Below, piece by piece: positions 22,211 through 32,087 of a stretch of 64,000 nucleotides of DNA (its first letter is position 1; every line of letters starts with the position of its first letter). The notes below the pieces were generated by a model. That model did not search any database and was not told the DNA's origin. It saw nothing but the letters and a program-made list of their open reading frames with translations. The stretch spans positions 8,374,610-8,438,609 of the forward strand of contig JAJEKV010000023.1 of NCBI GenBank assembly GCA_021234155.1, given 5' to 3'. Origin of the DNA: Isoetes taiwanensis. Taxonomy: Eukaryota; Streptophyta; Lycopodiopsida; Isoetales; Isoetaceae. Position numbers and translations under genes: made by a program.

Positions 22211-22745
22211 CTCTGGAGACTAGAGCCAAGGTTCAATTCCTCGTGGCAACATTGGTGTGTTCCACATGCTTGAGGGCAAGCATCTCCAGGAAGGGGAGGA
22301 ATTGATATGGTCTATGGGGTATGGGATAAAGCCCGAAAAGAATGAGAATGAGAATGAGAATGAGAATGAGAATGATGTTTTATCGTCCACTGAGGCCAAT
22401 CGGCCTATGGGACCCATAAGGAGCACAGCAAACTTATTACTGTCCGGGTTAAAAAACCCCCGCCCCGAAGGGTTTTCGAGGGAAAAACCGTGGCAGTAAT
22501 AAGAATGTTGTCAAACTGTACAAGTATACATCAATGTATATATACATGTCAAATGTGTGCCCGAGGACATAGCTGATCTCGCATGTCCATAACCTCCTGA
22601 AGATATGATCCCAGCACCCGTACGGATGCTGTGCTCAATGTCACATGTAACGGCTAGCCAGGCCCGTCTAGAGGTGCCCATTGGATATTGATTTCCTCTG
22701 CCCTTTTGGTGTGTTGGTTATCACTAGAGGTGCTAGTGTGTAACA
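22211..22745 (+). mobile_element. Miniature LTR element T2 (internal end, PPT, 3' LTR)
   Basis: A short internal segment (22211-22290) contains AGAGCCAAGGTTCAATTCC, overlapping what would be the end of a primer-binding site. A polypurine tract (AGGAAGGGGAGGAAT) then leads into the LTR at 22303. The LTR starts TGATATGGTCTATGGGG and its end (GCTAGTGTGTAACA) is at 22745. It is stretched to about 440 bp by the SINE at 22341-22494 and about 180 bp of unrelated sequence. Its upstream LTR is missing or was displaced. Confidence 0.6.
22341..22494 (-). mobile_element. SINE copy 2 with (AATGAG)n tail
   Basis: This is the same core as copies 1 and 3, on the minus strand inside the T2 LTR. The tail is a hexanucleotide repeat, ATTCTC on the element strand (22341-22374 on plus), where the other copies have TTCC. 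The hairpin is AGGCC-AATC-GGCCT (22393-22406), one compensatory pair different from copy 1. The 3' block reads GGCCTCAGTGGACGATAAAA before the tail. Confidence 0.65.
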
Positions 22746-25700
22746 TTGAACCAAAAAAAATACACGAGGTTTTTGTGGACTTAACGAATTTTTTCGTGAG
22801 TGTCATGTTAAAGCCACATCGAAAGAAAAAATACACGGAGTTTTTTTTATTTCATGCTGGTTCGGACATGGCCATGATTGTTAAATAAGACGATCGCAAA
22901 AAAGATATCAGATCAAGAAAGAAGAAGAAGAGAAAGAATCGGATCAAGAGGAGTTGTTGTTTGCTGCCGCCCACAACCAACAGAAAGCCAAAAAAAAAAC
23001 AAGGTGCTGCGCACAGAGGGTTGCCCTCCATGGCCGGAGGGTGAAGTGGCTTAAATCATAATTCAAAATCATGTTTTGACAATCAATTTAAATTGCTACG
23101 TCTAGACAATAGAATACTTGATACCATGACTTTATGGGAATCGGCCTCTCCCTCTCCCTCTCCACACACCCCCCCTTCCCCCCGAATAGCCATTTTGTAG
23201 ACGATGAATGCATGAAAGTGAGGCCTAGTTACATTTATTGCGTCATGACTTAAATGTTTGCTCAAAAATAAGCTTGTCAGCAGAGACATGTATTTATAAT
23301 GCATATGAAGCATATGACTTTAGTTCAACAAGCTTCTACAAGCATCTTTCTTGTCTCAACCAATATAAAAGTTGTAAGTAGCCTCTTTGACCAAGTTTTA
23401 AGTATCTGTCACGCCAGAATACGAACAAATGAATTTTTCAGATTGATAGCAATATTATGAATTTAGAATTGTTGACAATATATAATGCTATATCCAAGAA
23501 AGAGATGTGTGGAATTTCAATTCAGATTCAAATAAAAATCATGGAGAATTTAGTACCAACTGAAACAAATGATAACACATATTCTTAACTTGAAAATTTG
23601 GAATAATGGCATCTTTTAACTTACGTTGAATGTTGCGAACCTGATTCTTACAAAATCAGACTAACAACTTAATGATTGCCAATCCATGTATCATGTCTTT
23701 TATGGTTAATGAGAATGAGTCTGTTCATTTTTCCAATTATGATAGGAGATCTTGCAAAAATCTATGATGCTCAACCTACTTTCAACTTGTTGCTTCATAG
23801 GGATGAGAATCCTAGACCCCTTATATCAGGATATCTTAAAGGTGGTCAAACCGAACATGCTTTAACTTATACCAAGAATGCAGAACAATAGCATATATCA
23901 TACTCTTGCAGTTTTGTTCAGAGCTTGTGCTAAGTTCAACAGATTCATATCCAAGTTCAAGCTAATAGCGCAGCTCCACATCCTTGTGTTCGAGAGAAAT
24001 GATAGGGGTATTTGTTATTTTGGTGGTTTAGGCTTGGGTGGGTGTTAGTTCACCTATAGTGGAGAATAGGTGAGCAGGCTCACATGGATCAGCATTGCTT
24101 ACCCGTGGCAAAAAAGGAAATCAATGACTACAAGTACACAATTTGGCTTGTACTTTTCGGACGAATCAATCACCCCTGGAATGGAATGCAAAGAAAAATT
24201 CTCAACTTCCCCATCTGTAAGTAAAGTGAATATGAGTTCACTGAGGTAGATGCATTTATGCATTAATATAATCTCAACATTTATATCAACCTTTATTGAA
24301 GGGTACAAAATCTGATGGCAGCTTCAGATCATAACAAAATATAATATCCCTTTTGTAGGTCTCACCCTCTATAAAGGATGAAGGATGGGGAGTCATTCAT
24401 AAAACGACACTAGACCTATTACCAAAGGTGTTTCTTGGCATTAAAACATTTTAGCAAATTCACAGAACCATATGAAACCCTCAATATAGAAATTTACTTT
24501 TATTCCAAAGTATGGGGCTGCAGCTCTTTCCAAGGAGAAATATGGAGGTGAATCAAAACATGTCACAACTGGATATTGCTGCGATAGATAGGTTCTATCA
24601 GTAGCTAAATGATATACATGGTAACATGTTTACTCGTCAAAATGCAGCCACTTGAAATATTCGCAACCACGTATTATATTTGCAGCAAATATGTGAAATT
24701 GCATATGTATGGTATAACATTGAATGGTCAGATTCAATTTAGTTGAGTTCATCTATGAACATGAAATCCCATTCGTTCAAAGAGGTAATTTAGAAAAGGA
24801 CGAAAAGGCTGAGAACAAGGTGGTTCCATGAAAAACTTTCTTAAAAGAAAAACAAACTCCTTTGTTAAACATAACATCAAGGCTAGTCACCAATGTGTGC
24901 TTTTCTGCTGTATTGCTACACTTAGTGTTCCTACGTTGTTTATGCAAAATATTTAGGTCCAATATGTAGCAAAATAACAGGGGGTTGCTTTTGTGTTTTT
25001 GTACTTTTTTCCCTAAGGTTTTTATATGATTTCGTGGCGTATTCTCATGGGTGTACTAATGCGTACATCTAGAGTGCGCATGCATATTCCTTATTTTTTA
25101 TGGCGCTTGCCAATGGTTTAGCCCCCTTAAAAAAAAAAAACATCTGATTCGTGGCATGCAAAACTCGAAAGCTGTATTTTAGGGTTCTTTGGTACCCATC
25201 AAAATTTCCCCAGAGTTAGAAGCGAAAGGAGCGGCTTCTTCACGGCTCCTTTTTGGGTCTGTAGCAGAGTAATATGGGATGCTGCAGATATTGCCAATGC
25301 TGTATACAGCCGAATAAGCATTTGAGATATATGTACATTTCGAGGTCAAGCAGCGGTGGTAATGGTGTGGAAATCGCTTTAGGGTTGTCATCCGATTTGG
25401 TTGGCGGCGGCATTGCCGCCACCTCCACCTTTCTACAGATCCGGCATTACCTTGTCTACACCTCCTCAAATTCCACCAAGCAAAGAAATGGTCTTTTGCA
25501 ATCTTGTCTTCTGAGTGTCTATCTTCAGCCCGGCTCCTCTTATCGGAAATCCCAAAGGCTTCCCTTTAAGTTGGCATCCGCTTAGGGTTTGATTCTTGGG
25601 CACATTACATATTTGTGAAATTTTTAGTTTTTGCGTGTGTTAGGCATTGTTCCTTCACAAAATTGCTAATCGATTTGGATCCTTCCATGCTTATTGGATT

Positions 25701-25850
25701 CTAAATTCGTCAGGTGCTTCATTCGAGAATCTCCACTATTAGAGCATTTTGTATCATCTTCAGTTCACCTTAGAGGAGGGCCAAAATGACACAAGAAACT
25801 GTAGCGAGAACAGATCGACTGCTGGCTATGACACAAGAAGTCAAGTCGAT
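22746..25850. other. No gene seen
   Basis: About 3.1 kb of AT-rich DNA. It includes a CCCTCT-type low-complexity run at about 23146-23180 and an A-tract at 25129-25140. A 103-codon plus-strand frame at 25274-25585 and its antisense partner show no motif. The stretch could be the eroded 5' part of the kelch gene that follows, but this is not supported by any join. Confidence 0.4.
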
Positions 25851-25924
25851 TTTATTGTGAACTAGGTTGTTTGATGCAATTGATATGCCAAATTACCCGA
25901 TTTTTCTTGATCCCGACATGCGGG

Positions 25925-26532
25925 GAAGGACTTAGATGATACTTGGGTAGGGACACTTGAAGAAAATTGCATGCATTGGCAAAGAAGGAAGGAACCGGCA
26001 CTCCTCCGTGGAGGTTTGGTCACAAACTGTATTCTTTGTTGAAGATACGCTTGTCTTATTTGTTGGAATAAATGACCAAGGAATACGGCAATCTGATACA
26101 TGGCTGTGTAAATGTGTTTTTGGACAGGAATTGTCCTGGCAGTTACTAGAGGTGGCAATTGCTCCACCAGCTCGTGGTGCTCATGCTGGTTGTTATGCTG
26201 GTGGTAAAAATGTTGTGATTTTTGGTGGAATTGTATCAAATGGAGTTAGATTGCAAGATACTTGGATTCTGGATCTATCTGCAGTGCCTCTATGTTGGTA
26301 TGAGGTAACTGCAGCAGTGTCACCTTCATGGGTTGAACTGCAACACCCAGATGTTTATTCTGAGAATGATTTACCGTCCCCTCGTGTAGGGCACTCACCT
26401 TCGTTAATCTTTGGAGGTAGAGTTCTTGTTTTTGGTGGGGAAGATGCTAGGAGGTCTCGCAAGGGGGATCTATGGTTGCTTGTGAGGCAAACTGATTTAA
26501 CCTATGTGGGCACAATTGATGGAGATGCATGA
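25925..26532 (+). pseudogene. Kelch-repeat protein remnant (plant F-box/kelch-like)
   Basis: Kelch blades are readable across frames: LDDTWVGTLEENCMHW (from 25930), then GINDQGIRQSDTWL, GAHAGCYAGGKNVVIFGG with LQDTWILDL, and GHSPSLIFGGRVLVFGGEDA with KGDLWLL. The alternation of GG pairs with DTW/DLW motifs is typical of kelch propellers, and the arrangement resembles plant F-box/kelch adaptors for SCF ubiquitin ligases. No F-box is visible. Between 25970 and 26040 the reading frame must change twice, which argues for a pseudogene. The readable part ends at GTGAGG (about 26480), a plausible splice donor, and no following exon was identified. Confidence 0.6.
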
Positions 26533-27699
26533 TTTGTTATCGGACAGAACGGTGCTATATTGCCATGTAATAGTACAACTGATAGGCATAATACCGTCTC
26601 AAGGTGCCACTGAAGTGCAACATGCAGGTATCTCAATATTCCAAACATTATTTCAATCGCAGCAGAATCAGCGCCGTGACTGCACTATGTTGCATCCCGG
26701 TTATGGCTTCCTTTTCAGAAAACGCAAGTGAAAATGTTTCCTGGTATGTTTCTTCTTGTTTCTCTTGCGTATTTTATTCAATTCCACTTTGATATTAGGT
26801 AGTTGGCTTGTTTGAGCATAGAACCTATGTATCGTTGATTAAAGCATGTGACTCCTGCTGCCACGATTTATCTCCAAATCATCCTGCATGATGTTGGTCG
26901 AACCAATGGTTTGATCACGGCACCCTTGGTCCGATTGTTTTGCAGATCTATGGACCATTACCACGTCTTAAAGTTATGCAGTTCAGATTATGAGCCCATG
27001 GGGTGTTCATTGACTTCATCGTCGAGAATTCAGTTTAATCTTAAACTGCCAATAAGATTAAGTTTGATGCAAAGTACCAATCTAGTTGGTCTTTTTGGAC
27101 AATTCCTAGGCATCTCCAAAACATTGTGCTTGTTTCCTAGACAATGGAGTTGCTACCATGCCATGCAGAAATTCCAAGGTTAGTCCTGTTTGAGGTGAAG
27201 TCTGAGACCATCCGGTTCTTTGGATTCAATTCCGGGACGTTTCTAAGCCTTTTTGTGTTCCTTGGTTTTGCCATATTACTTAAATCTCATTTGACTATTG
27301 AAAATTGGGATTTGTTACTATTGGAGGAACATAAATGGTAAATAAATTTCTTTGCATCCGGGTCAATTTTGGGTTGTTCATCCTCGCTATAAAATGCAGA
27401 CAGTTTGTTGCATAACTTATTATTGAGATCGTCTATTCATTCCAGGAAATAGATCAAACATTGTTTTGACACTACATTTTCACTTGCAGCTGGATAGAGA
27501 TTACATTTTCACTTACAGGCTTCTGTCCCGTAATTAGATTACATGCACAAGTGTTTCTCGTGTTAGTACATGCATAAGTGTTTGCAAAATTGGTACGTGA
27601 AGTTATGCCATCCTTAATGCCCAAAGGCCTTTATTAGGGCCCGAAGGGCCCAAAATTTTTTTATTAATATAAATATATAGCATAATAACAACCAACACA
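26533..27699. other. No gene seen
   Basis: Open frames at 26848-27183 and nearby lack kelch motifs or other domains. They may be eroded introns or flank of the kelch remnant. Around 27620-27655 the GGCCTTTATTAGGGCCCGAAGGGCCC stretch is locally palindromic. Confidence 0.4.
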
Positions 27700-28128
27700 T
27701 CAATACAATCAACATTAATTAACACAAACCATTATATCCAATACATTTAAATTAACATCTCCCTAAAACCCCCTTTGGTTTGGGTGCATATTCACACGGG
27801 GGGTTATGTAGGGCAGCGAGAGCCCCCAAAAATTTATAATACATGTACAAAATTAACACCATTAAGTACATTCCCTCAAACCTTATAGTATTTTATAAAT
27901 CTCAATATACGGTATACAAAAACTTGTACATGCATACCCCACAAACGAGGATCGCTATGTATGGTCCAGATCAAGGAATAAAGGGCAAATATGCCTATCC
28001 GACAGCTCTCGATGCCCGGAGTAACCCCCCGTGTGAATATGCACCCAAACCAAAGGGGGTTTTAGGGAGATGTTAATTTAAATGTATTGGATATAATGGT
28101 TTGTGTTAATTAATGTTGATTGTATTGA
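27700..28128. repeat. Perfect 107 bp inverted repeat with 215 bp loop
   Basis: The left arm 27700-27806 and right arm 28022-28128 are exact reverse complements by direct comparison, with no mismatch over 107 bp. They share TTAACATCTCCCTAAAACCC and GCATATTCACACGGGG. The pairing continues imperfectly into the loop through GGGCAGCGAGAGC on the left and GGGCATCGAGAGC on the reverse-complemented right. There is no convincing open frame and no obvious target-site duplication. A fold-back element or a hairpin RNA source are the main readings. Confidence 0.9.
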
Positions 28129-28319
28129 ATTACCAGTTGCCAAAAAACAGAAACCATGTAGTTTACATATTATATTGCCACCGTGAATGTAATTCTAGGC
28201 AAGAGGATAGGACTATCTTACCTCATAATGCCATCCCCGAATTAGGCCACCACTCTTCTAAAACAACACCAGAGATCAGAGCCATTAATAGAAGAGAACG
28301 TACCTAAAAATGTAAGGTA

Positions 28320-28672
28320 CGTTAAAGTACTCCTTTCTTTTCCGAGTCCTGTAAACTAACTTTCCACAAGTCATAGCATGCAACATAAAGTCCCCTCAAA
28401 ATATTTATAATTTTTTCCATGAATCTTGGCCGTCCACTTGTCTTGATCCTAGCCATTTTTTTTGACACCTCATCAATCTCCCCAATTTTGTCTTCTTCTC
28501 CCTTTAACAACTTTCGTCTTTTTCTATAACAGTAAGCACAATTTGGCCAAGGCCGTTAAATTGTAACAAGAAAACACAAATGTATCTGGACCCTTGATCT
28601 TCTCCCCCCATTTAGACCTTTAGAGTGTAATTCTTCTATGTTGACCGGAATTTGCCAAAAATACGGTCAACA
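28320..28672 (-). mobile_element. R1 LTR-like repeat, copy b (partial)
   Basis: Starting at 28672 on the minus strand (TGTTGACCGTATTT), it follows copy a through the GAAAAAGACGAAAGTTGTTA and GGGGAGATTGATGAGGTGTC blocks. Similarity is lost after the TATA-like region near 28390. The terminal hairpin is kept, with an extended stem TGTTGACCG/CGGTCAACA. Confidence 0.55.
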
Positions 28673-29081
28673 TCACGCCCAAACAAAAAGATGTGGCCGG
28701 TCCCCTCGGCCACCAACTTTAAGACTTTTCAAAATTTTGATACAATGTCTTCTTTGGCACAAAGAAGAGCCAACTGGGGGTTTTACGGGTCCCACCAAAC
28801 CTATTAAGAAAATGGAGGTTTTAACGGACCCTCCAAAGCTATTCAAGATGATAATAATTTGGAGTTTTTAAGTGTACAACACCAAAATATAACTTGTAGT
28901 GTGTACATAAGCATACATCTATACTATGTAACAATACCATAATGAAATGTGCCATGAGAAAGATATAGAAAAGTAATGGTAGTATTAGGCCTTGGGGTAG
29001 GGCTCAAATGCAATGGGACAATAGTCTTAAAGAGATGGACACGCCCAAACAAAAATATATGGTGCAAAATATGTCAAGAAT

Positions 29082-29117
<36 letters not shown>

Positions 29118-30270
29118 TATTTTAACGTCACGCCACTAGGCAGCATCCAACTGGACATGTGACCACACACCACACTACATTGCTTGGTTGGGCCCTGCCC
29201 CCAACCACTTTACATTGCGTCTGTGGGTTTTGACACCCAACAGTTCAGAGTGCGATTCTAGGCATGGGGCCATTAAAGGGCAAGAGACAAAAAAGTGGTT
29301 CAAAAATAGCATGTGGCTAAGGAAGATAAACGTGGAAAAAATAAAGTGAAATAAAATATGATGGGAAAAGGAGGACGTGGCAAAAAGTAAAGAAAGGGCA
29401 AAAAATTTGTTGCTTCTTCTTCTTCCTGCTCTCGATGGCGGCAACGAGCAACAACTTCTTTCTTGATCTGATTCTCTCTCTTCCTCTTCTTTCTTAATCT
29501 GATATCTTTATTGGCTTGCTTTGCAGGTGGTTGGAGCAGAGTTATGGCGATAACAGAGGCAGCTACAGCAGAAAATACATGGCAATGGATTCCTTTGCAG
29601 ATTCGGCAGCAGAAGAGCGGCTATGGATTCCTTTGCAGATTCGGCAGCAGAAGACCGGCTATGGCAGAAAATACATAGCGGCTATGGCGGAAGGCACCTC
29701 CGAATGTCTTCGCAGCTTCATCCTTTTGTCCATCACAGAGCACAGAGTGAGAGGTATCTTCTTTGTTTAGCACTGCGCAGAGAGCAAAAATGGTTTATGG
29801 ATTCCAGAAGGGCTCAGCATTGGCAGAGTTGATGCAGCATATAGATTTGTCAAAACGGAGAACAGAGGCATTCTTTTCTTTCTTGCAGATCTGGTCAGAA
29901 GAACAACTATGGTAGCACGATTTTGGCATTTTGTTCAAGATAGCCACGAAAGAGGGTATGCAAGGAAGCAAAATATGGCTATGGTTTTAAAATAGAGTTT
30001 GCAAGGGCCTCATGATGGATTAGATATTCAGACCTTAAACTATAAAGCAATAAAGCGTACCTGACAATAGTGGATTCTCTCGAACCAAATGAGCAAGAAG
30101 GGCAGAATCAAGCAGGCTAGAAGGATTTTTCAAACAAAATGCCTTTGGCGAAGGTCATGGGCTGATGGCGCAGCCCACAGGCTATGGTTTTGGCGTCGCT
30201 TCAGTCTGAGATATCTCCCTCCTCGGGTGTCCGCTACATGCGATTCTTGGTGTGTTGAAAAGCCTGCGCA
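28673..30270. other. Non-coding, repeat-bearing stretch
   Basis: It contains a (GATA)n microsatellite at about 29084-29117 and a 42 bp tandem duplication (ATGGATTCCTTTGCAGATTC onward) at about 29584-29667. CACGCCCAAACAAAAA recurs at 28673 and 29041. Open frames in the 29.5-29.8 kb duplication are too short and repetitive to call. Confidence 0.4.
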
Positions 30271-32087
30271 GTGAGCTTTCCAAAGTATATGGCATCAGGT
30301 GACTTTCTTGCTGCTTCGATCCCGGAATTGGGATCATCCATTTCCGCCGCCATGATCACCACCGCCAATATGCATTCTTGCTCGCAATTTTCTTCCTCTT
30401 CGGCCTCTCCAGTGCTATCTCCTAATTCTCGTCTCAATCCACTTGCATATGCCCCTGCGTCTATGGATTTTCAATTCCCTCCTCTCTATGGCATGTACTT
30501 CTTTTGCTTCTGCCTCTCTACCTCCTCCCTCGAAAACCCTTCGGGGCGGGGGTTTTTTAATCCGGGTAGTAATCCGCTTGCTGCGCTTTTGTATTGGGTC
30601 CCATAGACCGATTGGTCTCCGTGGACGATAAAAATACCTTCCTTCCTTCCTTCCTTCCTTCCTTCCTTCCTTCCTCTGCCTCAACTTCTTCGTCTCTTGC
30701 TCCCCATCCTCTTCAAGCCTCTTAACGTCTCCTACTCTTCCCTCTGCTCCCTGGTCTGCCCCTAACACTGTTGCTCGAGTCGCACAAATGTGTTTCAGTG
30801 ATTGGATTAAGCCTGACACGACATCTGGTGTATGTTCTGCTTGTATTGCTGCTGCGGTGTCCCTTATAGTGGAGAATAACAAAAGAGAGGTGTCTGAATA
30901 TATGAAAGAGCTGCAGGGTCTTGAAGATCGAATGGATGTTCAACTGCCTCCTGATAACGTGTTCTATGAAGCAGAGGTGTGTTCTGGTGCCTTCACTCAG
31001 GCTGGTGTCTCGGTTGTGGAGATAGATCATAGTGTCCACTTGCAAAGTCTACACAATCTAGTGTCCCATGCAGTGGTGTGTCATTTTACTAGTCAGTTCC
31101 TTGATCTCAAGAGGATGGAATTTTGGTTGAAGCAACATCTGCAAAAGTTGGGATTGCTCCGCATGAGTCCTTAAAAGTTTTGGATAGGAAAACAATTATT
31201 TCTTAGTGATGTTCGGGTCACCTATTGCTGTTGATAAACTAGTGGAACGTGGAGTGGATCCTTTGTGGGGGCATTATCTCTTATATCAGGTATACACCCC
31301 TGGATTTCTTCCTAATAAGTCTGGTGCACGTCATACGCCATGCTAGTTTGCATTGGAGGACTTCCCAATTGAGTTGCAGGTTTCAGATTTCTTGGTCTCC
31401 ATTGCCAATGGATTAGGGTTGCACCTTGCTCATTCCATTGCCAATGGTCCTCGTCTTTGTATTTTTCCTTTCTTCTGAGGCTTCCCTCCCAAAGTCTGTG
31501 GTTGTTAAAAGTGGTCCACTCTTTTTTAAATACAAATTATCTTTGTTTAATGGCCTAGAGCTTGCCAATATGTTTCCTAATGTTGAGGCATTCTCTACTT
31601 ATCGTTTGCAGAGACCCTCCATTCCCATCCCTCCTCCTACTTCTGTCTCCTCTACTTCTACTTCCCATGCTGCCATCCCTACTCCAACTGCTCCTGAACA
31701 TGTCCTTGCCATCACCCTTCTTCGTCTTCTACCCTAGCCATTGGCACAACCCCCCCAACCCATAATTGTCTTTCTTCTGACCAGCAAGAGAGGCTAGACA
31801 TGATTGCACGCAAGCAAGAGCGCATTGAAGAAGAATGGTCCATTGCTCGCATGGAAAAAAGCCGCTCGGAGGAGGAATAACTTTGCACAGCTGCTCGGAG
31901 GAGGAATAGATTTGCACCAAAGCCCTCTGCATCTGCTTCTCCTAACCCTGTTGAACCACCACTCCTCACCACTGTTATTACGCGTCCAATAGCATTGCAG
32001 CCACATTGGGATGATCAAGTGGATACTGAGTCTCATATACATGTTGATATGGACTTAGAACATCTTCCACATCCACCTGATCAATGA
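30271..32087 (+). pseudogene. LINE copy 2 ORF1, interrupted and frameshifted
   Basis: The N-terminal part (30271-30520) is Ser/Ala-rich. It is broken by SINE copy 3, then continues through a 128-codon frame at 30788-31174 (including CSACIAAAVSLIVENNKREV) and further pieces to 31737. The end carries SSDQQERLDMIARKQERIEE, matching copy 1 ORF1, and MDLEHLPHPPDQ before the stop. The stop overlaps the ORF2 start as ATGA at 32084-32087, exactly as in copy 1. No zinc knuckle is visible. Confidence 0.55.
30525..30675 (+). mobile_element. SINE copy 3 with (TTCC)n tail
   Basis: A plus-strand copy inside LINE ORF1. The core starts near TCCCTCGAAAACCC and may be 5'-shortened relative to copies 1 and 2, which begin GCCACGG. 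The hairpin AGACC-GATT-GGTCT is at 30605-30618, the 3' block GTGGACGATAAAAATACC follows, and the TTCC tail occupies 30638-30675. TCTGCCTC occurs at 30509-30516 and again at 30675-30682, a candidate 8 bp target-site duplication. Confidence 0.7.

Noticed and set aside
25179-25585. Opposed open frames as a small gene upstream of the kelch remnant
   Set aside because: No motif, no splice join to the kelch frame, and similar openness on both strands.
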